From Bryobacteraceae bacterium (lineage in GTDB: Bacteria; Acidobacteriota; Terriglobia; Bryobacterales; Bryobacteraceae): a stretch of 64,000 nucleotides of DNA. The notes below the pieces were generated by a model. It was not told the DNA's origin. It searched no databases and saw nothing but the letters and a program-made list of their open reading frames with translations. The stretch is from positions 1-64,000 of the forward strand of contig JAPWUP010000001.1 of the NCBI GenBank assembly GCA_028275505.1. The letters are read 5' to 3'. Both the position numbers and the translations under genes were made by a program. Positions 17,346 through 26,073 of this stretch are shown here, piece after piece (positions within the stretch are counted from its first letter, which is position 1; each line of letters starts with the position of its first letter).

Positions 17346-18098
17346 TTACGTGGAAGATTTATATATGACACCCAGATAATGAGTGCGCAGCAAAGGCAGC
17401 TTTTCCACTAAGTACGCGACCGTCCACGAGAAAGGAACAAGCCTCCGCGCAATGGGTGGCGCCAGCGTTACTCTCCGTAGCCGCACGGTGCAGCCGGGAA
17501 ACAGCGATCGGATCTCGCGCGCACCGATTCCCCGAACGTGTGGGTTACGCGGATTGTCATAGCGGAAGTCGTACCAAAGGATCACGCCACCTGGCTTGAG
17601 AACCCGTCGCATCTCGCTCGCAATCTTCCGCTTTACGCCCTGGTGCAAAATCGAAGTGAACACCGTAAACTGCGTGACCAGATCGAACCGCGCGTCCGGC
17701 CACGGGAGGTGGCGGGCATCACCGACCCGCAGATCCGCTGTGGGAAGATACCGCCGGGCCTCTGCAACGCGATTGTCATCCAGATCAATGCCCGCCAAGT
17801 CTTCAGGGAAGGCGCCCCACTGGCAGAATTCTAGCAGCCATGAACCCCTTCCGCATCCCACGTCCAACACCCGCAAGCCCGTAAGCGGGAATAGTTTCGC
17901 CCTCGTGAGCTCTCTCACACAGGCCGCGACCGTGCTCAGGTGCGAGAACAGGTTGGCGGGCCGCTGCCACCCGTAATAATCCGGCGGCAGCTCCCGTTCT
18001 CTGCGTTTGTACTCACTTATAATGCGGCTGATCTCGATCGCTTCCTGATCGGTAATACCCAGGGAGCTCGCTTCTCCGTGCCGTCTCGCGTCGTTCAC
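17346..18098 (-). CDS. Class I SAM-dependent methyltransferase
   Basis: The product is 250 residues from GTG 18098; I choose this start because GTGA overlaps the WecB stop by four bases and AGG precedes it, while the track ORF extends 57 bases into WecB. The motif I 'LRVLDVGCGRGSWLLEF', 'GIDLDDNRVAEARRYLP', 'DLRVGDARHLPWPDARFDLV' and 'RVLKPGGVILWYDFRYDNP' define a class I methyltransferase. 'RRERELPPDYYGWQRPANLF' precedes the fold, as in methyltransferases of polysaccharide clusters. It probably methylates a sugar on a lipid-linked intermediate or a chain end. A similar enzyme is encoded at 32379-33077. Confidence 0.85.
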   Translation of the reverse strand: MNDARRHGEASSLGITDQEAIEISRIISEYKRRERELPPDYYGWQRPANLFSHLSTVAACVRELTRAKLFPLTGLRVLDVGCGRGSWLLEFCQWGAFPEDLAGIDLDDNRVAEARRYLPTADLRVGDARHLPWPDARFDLVTQFTVFTSILHQGVKRKIASEMRRVLKPGGVILWYDFRYDNPRNPHVRGIGAREIRSLFPGCTVRLRRVTLAPPIARRLVPFSWTVAYLVEKLPLLRTHYLGVIYKSST

Positions 18099-19222
18099 TG
18101 TCCACCTCGAGATGCCCGTTGCGAGCCGGCGGTAACAACACGCTCGGCCAGCCACTGTTCAATCACGTCTACCACCCGCTTGCTCGCCTGCCCGTCCCAG
18201 AGTGGCGGTTGCACAGCGGAAGGGGGGTCCCCGGCCAGGATTGCTTCGACGTGCCGTGGCAACTGGCCAGGATCCTCTCCCACCAGCCGGTTGGTCCCCA
18301 TTTCGATCGTGACCGGGCGCTCCGTGTTGGTTCGCAGAGTGAGACAGGGTACACCCAAGGCTGTGGTTTCCTCCTGGATCCCGCCCGAATCCGTCAGCAC
18401 CAACCGGGCCTTTGCCATCAAGCCAAGGAACTCCAGGTAGGGTACTGGCGGGCACATCCGCAACCCACAGTTCGTCCGAACGCCCAGACTTTCGATCCGC
18501 TCGCGAGTGCGAGGATGCACCGGGAACACAACGGGAATGCGCCGCGCGACCTCGCTGATCGCATCCAGGAATCGGGCTAGCCGCGCCGGCTCGTCCACGT
18601 TGGACGGGCGGTGCAGCGTCACGACAGCGTAGCCTAAGGGTTCCAAGCCGAAGTCTCGCCAGGCGGCGCGAGCCAAGGCGCAGTGCAAGTGCCGGCGGAG
18701 GCTATCCACCATGCAGTTGCCGACGAAATGAATCGCCTCGGGCGGCTTGCCTTCCCGGAGCAGGTTCCTGTTTGCTGACTCCTCGGTAGTGAAAAGAATC
18801 TCGGAAACCGAGTCGGTCACGATGCGGTTTATCTCTTCCGGCATCGTGCGGTCGAAGCTGCGCAGGCCCGCCTCTACATGGGCTACGGGTATGTTCTTGG
18901 CCGCGGCTGCCAGTGCTCCGGCGACGGTCGAGTTCACATCTCCGGCGACAATCACCAACGTCGGCTTGCATTGCTCCAGGACCTCGTCCAGCCCCGCCAT
19001 CATGCGAACAATCTGCCGCAGCCGCCCGTCGGCCCCCACACCGAGGTGAAAGTCCGGCTGCGGCAAGTCGAGCTGCTCAAAAAACACCTCGGACATCTCG
19101 ACATCGTAGTGCTGCCCGGTATGCACCAGCACCTGGGGCAGAGCCCGCGCCGCCATCTCACGGATCACCGGCGCCATCTTGACGAAGTTCGGCCGAGCTC
19201 CCACGATGTTGCAGATCAGCAT
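18095..19222 (-). CDS. wecB: UDP-N-acetylglucosamine 2-epimerase (non-hydrolysing)
   Basis: The 375-residue product has the family's usual length and signatures: 'IVGARPNFVKMAPVIREM', 'VHTGQHYDVEMSEVFFEQL', 'VAGDVNSTVAGALAAAAKNI', 'VAHVEAGLRSFDRTMPEEIN', 'VTLHRPSNVD', 'VFPVHPRTRERIE' and 'VLTDSGGIQEETTALGVPCL'. The Asp, Glu and His residues of the active site are all present. It converts UDP-GlcNAc to UDP-ManNAc in the cytoplasm, precursor of ManNAc or ManNAc-uronate residues. It overlaps the upstream glycosyltransferase by 7 bases and the downstream methyltransferase by 4. No UDP-ManNAc dehydrogenase (WecC) is visible in the window. Confidence 0.93.
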   Translation of the reverse strand: MLICNIVGARPNFVKMAPVIREMAARALPQVLVHTGQHYDVEMSEVFFEQLDLPQPDFHLGVGADGRLRQIVRMMAGLDEVLEQCKPTLVIVAGDVNSTVAGALAAAAKNIPVAHVEAGLRSFDRTMPEEINRIVTDSVSEILFTTEESANRNLLREGKPPEAIHFVGNCMVDSLRRHLHCALARAAWRDFGLEPLGYAVVTLHRPSNVDEPARLARFLDAISEVARRIPVVFPVHPRTRERIESLGVRTNCGLRMCPPVPYLEFLGLMAKARLVLTDSGGIQEETTALGVPCLTLRTNTERPVTIEMGTNRLVGEDPGQLPRHVEAILAGDPPSAVQPPLWDGQASKRVVDVIEQWLAERVVTAGSQRASRGGQ

Positions 19223-20430
19223 GCAGGCAACTGCTCCAGTCGGCTGATGAGATGGTCGTTGATTTTCTGCCGATCGAAAAGCTCTACCGCTGCCTTGCGA
19301 CCCGCGCGTCCCAGCCGCTCCCGCAAGGCGGGGTCGTCGGCCAGCACCCGCAAAGCCTCCGCCAGCGCACCCGAATCTCCCGGGGGGACCACCAGCCCGG
19401 CGCCGGCCGTCTCGATGATCTGTGCCGCTTCACCCTCTCCGCACAAAACGACAGGCACGCCTGATGCCATGCCTTCGTAAATCTTCGAGGGGACCGCGCC
19501 CCAAAGCCGCCTTCTCAAAGGAGCCAACGCGATGTCAGCAGAGGCAATGACCTCCGGCGCCCGATCGCGCGGGACGGCATCGAGGAAGGCCACATTGCGG
19601 AGGCCCATCTGACGCGCTTGCTCGATCAGGCGCGGTTTCTCGGGCCCATCGCCCACCAGAACAATACGCAAGTCCTCTCGATCACCCAAGCGGCCCGCCG
19701 CTTCCAGCACTTGCCCAAGTCCCTGCGCCATCCCATGCAATCCCGCGTACAGCGCCACGCATCGCGCTCCTTTGCGCAGCTCCCTGACCAGCGATTCGGA
19801 TCGCCGGCCGGGAGCGAAATGCTCGGTGTCCACGCCGTTCGGCCATTTCCATATCGTGACGCCCGGGAAGCGCCGGGCGATATCGGCCACAATTTCCCCG
19901 CTCTGCCCCGTCACCACACGCGCCTTGCGGTAACAGAAAGCTTCGAGCTGCTCCGCCATGCGCAGCCACAGCCCCTCGCCGACCGCGCCGAGCTCGACTG
20001 CGCTTTTCGGCCACAGATCGGAAACGTTAAACACCCAGCGAGCCTTCTTGAGTCTGCTGAGCCAGTATCCCGTGATTCCCAGGAACAACGGTGGACTCTC
20101 CGTGATCAGCCAGTCGAGCCGCGGCATCACCGCGGCGCCCGCCAGCGCGGCGGACACGACAAATGAGAAGTAACTGGCCAGCCGTTTCGCCGGGCGAAAA
20201 CTTTGAGTTGGATACAGCCACGTCCTGAAGATCCTGAAGTCCCCATCGCCTTCGCATCGCCACAGAGCGCGGTAGCCGGGATAGAACCGGCCGAGAGGAT
20301 AGTTAGGGAGCGCTGTAAGCACCACGACGCGGTGCCCGCGGCGGGCAAGCTGGGTAGCCAGGGCGGAAAGTCGTGCCTGGGGAGCACCCATCTCAGGTGG
20401 ATAGTATTGAGTGAGGATCCCGACCGTCAC
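19216..20430 (-). CDS. Glycosyltransferase family 4 (WbuB-like)
   Basis: The track ORF (739 residues) reads through an out-of-frame part of the neighbouring gene; the real protein is about 404 residues from GTG 20430. It opens with 'VGILTQYYPPEMGAPQARL', the WbuB/WcaI-type N-terminus, then 'FNVSDLWPKSAVELG' and 'IWKWPNGVDTEHFAPG'. The C-terminal donor domain has 'ALYAGLHGMAQGLGQVLEAA', 'LVGDGPEKPRLIEQA' and 'GAVPSKIYEGMASGVPVVL'. This subfamily often transfers an N-acetylated amino sugar to the lipid-linked acceptor. The ribosome site before GTG is weak. It overlaps WecB by 7 bases, fitting a shared pathway in which WecB supplies the donor. Confidence 0.88.
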   Translation of the reverse strand: MTVGILTQYYPPEMGAPQARLSALATQLARRGHRVVVLTALPNYPLGRFYPGYRALWRCEGDGDFRIFRTWLYPTQSFRPAKRLASYFSFVVSAALAGAAVMPRLDWLITESPPLFLGITGYWLSRLKKARWVFNVSDLWPKSAVELGAVGEGLWLRMAEQLEAFCYRKARVVTGQSGEIVADIARRFPGVTIWKWPNGVDTEHFAPGRRSESLVRELRKGARCVALYAGLHGMAQGLGQVLEAAGRLGDREDLRIVLVGDGPEKPRLIEQARQMGLRNVAFLDAVPRDRAPEVIASADIALAPLRRRLWGAVPSKIYEGMASGVPVVLCGEGEAAQIIETAGAGLVVPPGDSGALAEALRVLADDPALRERLGRAGRKAAVELFDRQKINDHLISRLEQLPAC

Positions 20431-20447
20431 GATCCAAAACCCAAGGG

Positions 20448-21851
20448 TTAGATCGAGTGGGGTATCCGGCTCCCCGCCTCCTGTGCGATTTTCGAAATGA
20501 CTGCCCGGAACTTGCCGTTGGGGCCGCGGGGGATGTGTTCGACGGGCTCCAGGATCACTTCCACGGGACCCAAGCGCTCGCGGATCCGTTGACGGATCGC
20601 CTCTGCAGCCTTCCCGTCGTACCCGGTCCCCGGCACGAGACGCACCCTCAAGCGGTCGAGTCCCTCTTGAATGATCATGGCTTCGCGGATCGGCAGGTCC
20701 GTTTTGAAAACGGGGTCGAGGCGTCCGACCTGCCGGCCATCCCGGGTCAGCACCACATCGTCGTACCTGCCCTCGATCCTCGCCAACCCGGGCAGCCTTC
20801 TGCCACAAGCGCACTCGCTGTCCTCCTGCGCCAGAGCGCCCCGGTCCCCCACGCGGTACCGGATCAACGGCATGTCGGCATTGAGCAAGCCCGTGCAAAT
20901 CAGCTCGCCCACGCCATCGGAGTCCGGGTCGAGCACCTCCACCAGCCCCACCTCGGGCCACAGGTGCAAACGCCCGTGCTCGCATTCGCCTGCGGCGGCC
21001 ACGATCTCCGCCATCCCGTAGGTCTCCCGCACCGGGCAGCCGAACGCCTCCCCGATCGCCCGCCGCTGGTATTCGAACAGCGGCTCGGCATTCGTCACGA
21101 CCACCGCGAGACCGCTCGCCCGCCATCCCCTGCGCAGGGCTTCCTGCGCCAACGCGTTCAGCGACGAGCTGTACCCGTAAAGGTAGCGGACCCGGTATTG
21201 CTCGAGCGCCTCCAGGTAATACGGGATCAGGTCGGGCGCCAGGTGGTAGCTGGAGAGGTAAAGCTGATTCAGCGCCGCGTTCCACACCCAGAAGGGCGGT
21301 CGCCTCTGGCTGACCGGCGTGACGAGCTGCCCGCCCAGGATCGCCCAGCGGTCGCGCCGCGAGACGCCGTACCAGCGCCGCCACCGCGCCTCGAACAACG
21401 CGTACCATGCGCGGACGGTCTGGCGGCTCCACCATAACCTGAGCGGCGTGCCCGTGGTGCCGCTGGTGTGTTCCTCGTACATGCGCCGCGGATCGCAGTC
21501 CTCGGCCAGAAACGCCTCGGGCTGCCTGCGGACTTCTTCCTTTTCAAGGATGGGCCAGTTTTCGAGCAGCTCCCAGGACGAACGGTCGCCGCGCCGCCTG
21601 CGCTCTTCCCACATTCGCCGGTAGTAAGGGACCCGGGTGGCCGCGCGGTGGAGCACGTACGCGAGCCGCTCCTGCTGCCAGTTGCGCCAGCGCTCCGCGC
21701 TCCAGCGTTCTCGCTCCAGCGCCTCTTCGACCAGCCGGTCGGTTTCGGAACCATAGCGCCAGCGCCGGAGCCGCCATCCGTGCCAGCTTGCGGCGACCGA
21801 TCGCAGCGCGGGCGGCAGACGATGATAAAGACGCAAGAGTCGTTCGTTCAA
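20448..21851 (-). CDS. PaaK/CapK-like AMP-forming adenylating enzyme
   Basis: The 467-residue product resembles phenylacetate-CoA ligase and the CapK proteins found in capsule loci. The ATP-binding P-loop is 'MYEEHTSGTTGTPLRLWWS', followed by 'YLYGYSSSLNALAQEAL', 'VVTNAEPLFEYQRRAI', 'VRETYGMAEIVAAAGEC' and a C-terminal lid with 'GRYDDVVLTRDGRQVGR' and 'NGKFRAVIS'. Cys residues in 'SECACGRRLPGL' look like the family's metal-binding loop. It may activate a carboxylic acid for attachment to a sugar, but the substrate cannot be read from sequence. The start ATGA overlaps the stop of the upstream glycosyltransferase. Confidence 0.85.
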   Translation of the reverse strand: MNERLLRLYHRLPPALRSVAASWHGWRLRRWRYGSETDRLVEEALERERWSAERWRNWQQERLAYVLHRAATRVPYYRRMWEERRRRGDRSSWELLENWPILEKEEVRRQPEAFLAEDCDPRRMYEEHTSGTTGTPLRLWWSRQTVRAWYALFEARWRRWYGVSRRDRWAILGGQLVTPVSQRRPPFWVWNAALNQLYLSSYHLAPDLIPYYLEALEQYRVRYLYGYSSSLNALAQEALRRGWRASGLAVVVTNAEPLFEYQRRAIGEAFGCPVRETYGMAEIVAAAGECEHGRLHLWPEVGLVEVLDPDSDGVGELICTGLLNADMPLIRYRVGDRGALAQEDSECACGRRLPGLARIEGRYDDVVLTRDGRQVGRLDPVFKTDLPIREAMIIQEGLDRLRVRLVPGTGYDGKAAEAIRQRIRERLGPVEVILEPVEHIPRGPNGKFRAVISKIAQEAGSRIPHSI

Positions 21852-22894
21852 GACCTTTCTCGCTCAGCTACCTCGAGCAGGAGTTGTTCCCACTGCGGCA
21901 GCACGATGGACCAATCGAACTGCTCGGCCTTCCGCCGCGCGTTCTCGGAAAGGCGGGCGGCCAGTCCCGGCTCCGTCAGGATACGCCGTACCGCGGCGGC
22001 CATGGCCTCGGCATCGTCCGGCGGCACGAGCAGCGCATCTCGCTCGTGAGTCCAAAGCAAGGGGATTTCCCCGACGGCAGTGCACACTATGCATAGTCCG
22101 CTCGCCGCTGCCTCCATTACCGAGACCCCGAAGCTTTCGAACCGAGTTGTGTTCAGGAAAACGTCAGAACGGCTCAGCGCCGAAGGAACCCTGTCCTTCG
22201 GGATAACACCCATTAAGCGAACGTGGCCGTCCAATCCGGAATCCGTAATCATCTTCCGCAAGCTGGCGCCCGTACGTGCGTCGCGCATCCTCCCGTAAAG
22301 CTCGAGGGTCGCTTCGGGGAACTCGGGTAGAAGCAAGGCAAGGGCGCGCAACGCCATCTCCGGGTTATAGATTCGGTCCAGCGCCCGCAGCCAACAGATC
22401 TGTGGGCCCGGCTTTGCCCGGAGACGGAAGTGATAAGCAGCGATCTTGATCCCGTTCGGCAAGTACCGGATGTCAGATCTTACGGTCCTGAATCCTTCCG
22501 CCAAACGCTGCGAGGGAGTGATGACCGCTGTCGCGTGCGCCAGCAGGCGAGTAATCCGCTTCGGATGGCTGCCGCCCCAATCCAGCAAGCCGCCCCCGCG
22601 GAGCACGAGCACGTAGGGCTTCGCCAGCCAACGGAGGCATAGGGTCGCGGCCTCGGCCCAAAGGAACGAGCGCCCGGAGAATACATCCACAGTCGCGACC
22701 TGGTATTTCGCCGACCATAGTGCCGGGTGCAACATCATCTCGGCCAGCCGGAGCGGCCGGTTGACACGGCGAGACGTCCGGTAAACGGTCCATCCCCGTT
22801 CCGCCAGGAGCTCGGCTACATCTTCGCAAACCCAACGGTGGGAGATCCCCGCGGACAGGAAGTTACCGATCATCAGCAGGCCCGGCTTCTGCAT
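21848..22894 (-). CDS. Glycosyltransferase family 4
   Basis: The 348-residue product has 'MIGNFLSAGISHRWVCEDVA' at the acceptor-side N-terminus and a GT4 donor domain: 'PQICWLRALDRIYNPEMALR', 'EATLELYGRMRDARTGASLR', 'VRLMGVIPKDRVPSALSRSD' and 'NTTRFESFGVSVMEAAASGL'. The E-x7-E pair is the catalytic signature. It is a cytoplasmic, membrane-associated retaining transferase acting on the lipid-linked repeat unit. It lies 4 bases after the acyltransferase and overlaps the PaaK-like gene by 4. Donor and linkage are not predictable. Confidence 0.87.
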   Translation of the reverse strand: MQKPGLLMIGNFLSAGISHRWVCEDVAELLAERGWTVYRTSRRVNRPLRLAEMMLHPALWSAKYQVATVDVFSGRSFLWAEAATLCLRWLAKPYVLVLRGGGLLDWGGSHPKRITRLLAHATAVITPSQRLAEGFRTVRSDIRYLPNGIKIAAYHFRLRAKPGPQICWLRALDRIYNPEMALRALALLLPEFPEATLELYGRMRDARTGASLRKMITDSGLDGHVRLMGVIPKDRVPSALSRSDVFLNTTRFESFGVSVMEAAASGLCIVCTAVGEIPLLWTHERDALLVPPDDAEAMAAAVRRILTEPGLAARLSENARRKAEQFDWSIVLPQWEQLLLEVAERERS

Positions 22895-22898
22895 TGGC

Positions 22899-23501
22899 CT
22901 ACTCGCACCGCCCCGAAAAGCTTCCCCGGGTCATAGGGTCGCTACTGGTGCTCCCCTCAACCAACGGCCTGATTACGCGCGCCGGCGCCCCGGCAGCCAG
23001 CACCCCCGGCGGAATGACGCCCGACACAACCGAGTTTGCGCCCACGAGACTACCCTCACCTACGGTCGCCCCCGCCACCACGGTGGTATGCGCTCCCAGC
23101 CACGATCCGCGCCCTATGCGAATTGGCCGCAACTCGGGTGCTCCGAATCGAAAGGATCCCCCGACTCGGGTATGGTTCGAGGAAACAACCACGCAGTAAG
23201 GCCCGAGCAGCACCTCGTCCCCAATGTTTATTTCGGCGCCAGCCATCAGCCAGCAGCCGTAAGCGATGTAGACGTCGTTGCCCAAGCGAATCCGGGACGG
23301 GTTGTAAAACGTGATTTTGCGTCCCAGGCGGAGGTTGTGGCCGCATTCCGCGAAGAACGGCCTTGCCAGAAGCCCGCGGAGTCTCAGAAAAATGACGTTG
23401 TCCGGCAGCCAGTCGGTAAGCAGTAGAGAAAAATGGAGGGGCCAGTCGTAGCGCAGTAGCCGCCGGAGCTTGGAAGCAGCGTTCACCAGGATTTTCCGCA
23501 C
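22899..23501 (-). CDS. Hexapeptide-repeat acyltransferase (WcaF/NodL-like)
   Basis: The 200-residue product has left-handed beta-helix repeats: 'FYNPSRIRLGNDVYIAYGCW', 'AEINIGDEVLLGPYCVVVSS', 'RPIRIGRGSWLGAHTTVVAG' and 'GEGSLVGANSVVSGVIPPGV'. The conserved His of the active site appears in 'SSNHTRVGGSF'. It probably O-acetylates a sugar of the repeat unit using acetyl-CoA. The residues before the helix ('PDNVIFLRLRGLLARPFFAE') are typical of WcaF-type enzymes. GTG start at 23501 follows the upstream glycosyltransferase stop without a gap. Confidence 0.88.
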   Translation of the reverse strand: MRKILVNAASKLRRLLRYDWPLHFSLLLTDWLPDNVIFLRLRGLLARPFFAECGHNLRLGRKITFYNPSRIRLGNDVYIAYGCWLMAGAEINIGDEVLLGPYCVVVSSNHTRVGGSFRFGAPELRPIRIGRGSWLGAHTTVVAGATVGEGSLVGANSVVSGVIPPGVLAAGAPARVIRPLVEGSTSSDPMTRGSFSGRCE

Positions 23502-23502
23502 C

Positions 23503-24696
23503 CTATGAAGCGGATCGCGGGTAGTCGTCTATATACCGCTTCAGAAGCCCGGCCATGTCGCGCGCGATCGCTTCCACCGTATTGCTCGCTGCCACGCGGC
23601 GGCCATTGGAGATCAGCTGGCGCCGAAGCTGAGCGTTTCGGAGAAGCTGCTCGAGCGCCGACCTCAATGCGCCGGCATCCCGCGGGGGAACCAGCAACGC
23701 GGACTCGCGGTCCTTCAGATAGTGCGGGATTGAGCCCACGGCGGTCGCCACCACGGGCAGGCTGTGCGCCATCGCCTCCCAGATCGTGCGGGGAAAGCCT
23801 TCGGACGTGGTGGACGCCAGAACGTAAATGTCGGCTCGTCGGTAGAAAGCGAAAAGCTCGGGGCCGAGCGGCCGGTAGCCGTGGTACGTGACCCGTTGTT
23901 CGATCCCCCGCCGCCGGCAAAACGCCGCAAGCTCCTCCAGCACCGGATCACCTGGCTCCCGCATGCCCACTAGGTCCAGAACCAGATCCTCGCCAGCTTC
24001 CACCAACTGGGCCACCGCTTCTGCGATCTCCAAGAGGCCCTTCGCACTGGCCATTCGCCCCGTGTAAAGCAGCCGCACCGGACGCCCCGTGCACGTGTCC
24101 TCGCGCTCATAGCCGTCGGCTTCGCTGAGGGTCGTCGTTCGGGTCAGGTGCAACCGCCCGATCCTGCCGCGGTAAGCCTCATAAAGTTGCGCGCTGTTCA
24201 CGAAAGTGAGCGCCTCGCGCGCCACGCGAAGCTGGGCTCGCGCGTTCCAGTGACACCAAAGCTGCACAGGGAGCTTCTTCCACCACGGAAGCGAGGAATG
24301 AGCCGCCCCGGCCACGTAATCGCCCACGATCAGCAGCGCCACCGGCAAACCGCGAACCGCGGAGGCAGCGGCAGGCAGCAGCGGCGAAGGGCCGCGGATC
24401 AGCATGCAATCGAGGCGATCCCTCCACCGACGCAGCGGCCCGGTCAGTCGCCAGCGGCACGCCAGTCGCTCCGGCACGCTGGCGTGCGGCCCGATATCCA
24501 CCCACTCGACATTGGCCGCCTTGAGAGCGTAATCCATGATTTCCATCTCATCGGGCCGCGGAGTATGCAGGAAGCAAACCAACCGCTCGCAGTGCCCCGC
24601 CAGGGCATCCAGGAAGCATCCTTGGTAGCCGGGCGTTCGCAGACGGCCCTCCGCGTCGCGAAACATCGGAATGTGGTAGTGGTAGCCCAGCCGCAT
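23503..24696 (-). CDS. Glycosyltransferase family 4
   Basis: The track ORF (625 residues) starts inside the O-antigen ligase gene in another frame; the real start is ATG 24696, which shares one base with the ligase stop (TGATG), giving 397 residues. N-terminal 'GYHYHIPMFRDAEGRL' is the acceptor-domain start. The donor domain has 'VRLLYTGRMASAKGLLEIAE', 'LVLDLVGMREPGDPVLEEL', 'RVTYHGYRPLGPELFAFYRR' and 'ASTTSEGFPRTIWEAMAHSL' with the E-x7-E pair. It is a typical exopolysaccharide GT4 transferase with unknown donor. Confidence 0.88.
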   Translation of the reverse strand: MRLGYHYHIPMFRDAEGRLRTPGYQGCFLDALAGHCERLVCFLHTPRPDEMEIMDYALKAANVEWVDIGPHASVPERLACRWRLTGPLRRWRDRLDCMLIRGPSPLLPAAASAVRGLPVALLIVGDYVAGAAHSSLPWWKKLPVQLWCHWNARAQLRVAREALTFVNSAQLYEAYRGRIGRLHLTRTTTLSEADGYEREDTCTGRPVRLLYTGRMASAKGLLEIAEAVAQLVEAGEDLVLDLVGMREPGDPVLEELAAFCRRRGIEQRVTYHGYRPLGPELFAFYRRADIYVLASTTSEGFPRTIWEAMAHSLPVVATAVGSIPHYLKDRESALLVPPRDAGALRSALEQLLRNAQLRRQLISNGRRVAASNTVEAIARDMAGLLKRYIDDYPRSAS

Positions 24697-26051
24697 CAAG
24701 CTCCGAGCGCCCGGGCGGCGACAATCCGGCCCGGCGCGGGAATAAGGCCGACCCGCCGGTAGCGGCCCGAGGACACGATGACCCCCGCCAACAGACCGTA
24801 GATGAACCATGGGGCGGTGCCCGTCAGCCCGGTCAGCACCCACAGGTGAATGCTCATGCCCACGAAACTGGCGTAGGCGGCCACGGACCAGATGTCGCCC
24901 CGTCGCGCCGCGCGCATCGCCGCCGTCAGTCCCTTCAGTGCCAGCGCCGCCAGCAACAACGCCAGCGGCACGCTGGCCGCCAGTCCGGTTTCCGCCAGCA
25001 CCGCAATGTAGGAGTTGTGCGAGGACTTCACGTTGAAGTGCTCCTGGCCGGCGTAGCGCAAAATCGGCGGGCGCTCCAGCGGCACGGAGGTGCTCTTGAA
25101 GCGATCCAGACCAGCGCCGAAAAGCGGGTTCTCCCGGAACATTTTCAAGCCTTTCTGGATCATCAGCTTGCGGATCGCGTAAGACTTGTCCTGATCCAGC
25201 GTCTGGAAGCTGCGCACCCGCTCGCCCACCGGCTCGCTCAGCCGCTCCCGCGCAAGCCAGAACACGACTCCCGCCAGCGCCAGCCCGCCCGCCAAAGCGC
25301 CCAGATAACGGGGCAACGCGCGCGGGCTGGCCAAACAGAGAGCCAGAAAAACGCACAGTCCCGCCGAGAGGGCTACCCACGATCCCCGCGAGCCGCTCAG
25401 CACCCAGGCCAGCAGCACCATCCCCAGCGCCGCGAGCGCCCAGCGCCTCCGCCCGCCTCGCAACGTCGCGGGGAGCGCCACCGCAAACGGGGCGAAGGTC
25501 GTGAACTCCCAGCCATACGCGTTAGGGCTCATGAAATACGACTTTCCGTGTCCCCAGAAGCCGAACGCGACCGCCTCCACAACCCGCAGCCCCGCCAGCA
25601 AAGTGACTCCCGCGGCCAGCGCCTTGCAAACCCGGCCACGGAACTCCGGGTTGGCGCAGAAAACCATGCTGAGCGCGAAGGCCGTCATCCAGTAAGCCCA
25701 GCGGACCAGCTCGTAGGCTTCGCCGGGCGTAATCCGTCGCCCGCCCCAGACCTGATTCGCCACGAGCGACATGGCGCAGCCCAGCCAGTACCACACCGCC
25801 AGAGCCAGCCAGCCCTCGTATCGCGCCCAGTGCACGCGCGCCTGGCCGGTGGCGACCTCCAGCGCCACCAGCATGAGAATGGGCGCCGAAAGCGAGATGC
25901 CCCAGAACGGCACGTCGAGCAGCGGGACGGCCATGTAGAACGCGAAGGCGAGAAAGAGAATCTGGGCGCGCGTCCATGGCGCCCGCCGCAGGGCGCGCCC
26001 GGCGAACCACCTGCTCCGGCAGGCTGATACCAACGCCGAGGCGTTCGTCAC
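24696..26051 (-). CDS. O-antigen ligase/polymerase-like membrane protein (Wzy candidate)
   Basis: I start this at GTG 26051, with GGGAGG 5 bases upstream, giving 451 residues; the track ORF adds 60 residues of unlikely sequence. There are about 10-11 membrane helices and a large loop containing 'ENPLFGAGLDRFKST' and 'KSSHNSYIAVLAETGLAASV', the Wzy_C signature. Placed among the glycosyltransferases it is the best candidate for the polymerase of this glycan, in contrast to the family member at 3656-4984 next to the PEP-CTERM gene. The choice between polymerase and ligase cannot be made from sequence. Confidence 0.87.
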   Translation of the reverse strand: MTNASALVSACRSRWFAGRALRRAPWTRAQILFLAFAFYMAVPLLDVPFWGISLSAPILMLVALEVATGQARVHWARYEGWLALAVWYWLGCAMSLVANQVWGGRRITPGEAYELVRWAYWMTAFALSMVFCANPEFRGRVCKALAAGVTLLAGLRVVEAVAFGFWGHGKSYFMSPNAYGWEFTTFAPFAVALPATLRGGRRRWALAALGMVLLAWVLSGSRGSWVALSAGLCVFLALCLASPRALPRYLGALAGGLALAGVVFWLARERLSEPVGERVRSFQTLDQDKSYAIRKLMIQKGLKMFRENPLFGAGLDRFKSTSVPLERPPILRYAGQEHFNVKSSHNSYIAVLAETGLAASVPLALLLAALALKGLTAAMRAARRGDIWSVAAYASFVGMSIHLWVLTGLTGTAPWFIYGLLAGVIVSSGRYRRVGLIPAPGRIVAARALGA

Positions 26052-26073
26052 GGGATCCTCCCGGGCGCGAGCG

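Noticed and set aside
19216-21435. 739-residue ORF as a single fused protein
   Set aside because: Only the last about 404 residues are glycosyltransferase; the first part is an out-of-frame reading of the PaaK-like gene.
23503-25380. 625-residue ORF as a fusion protein
   Set aside because: The first about 228 residues are an out-of-frame reading of the O-antigen ligase gene; the true start overlaps its stop by one base.
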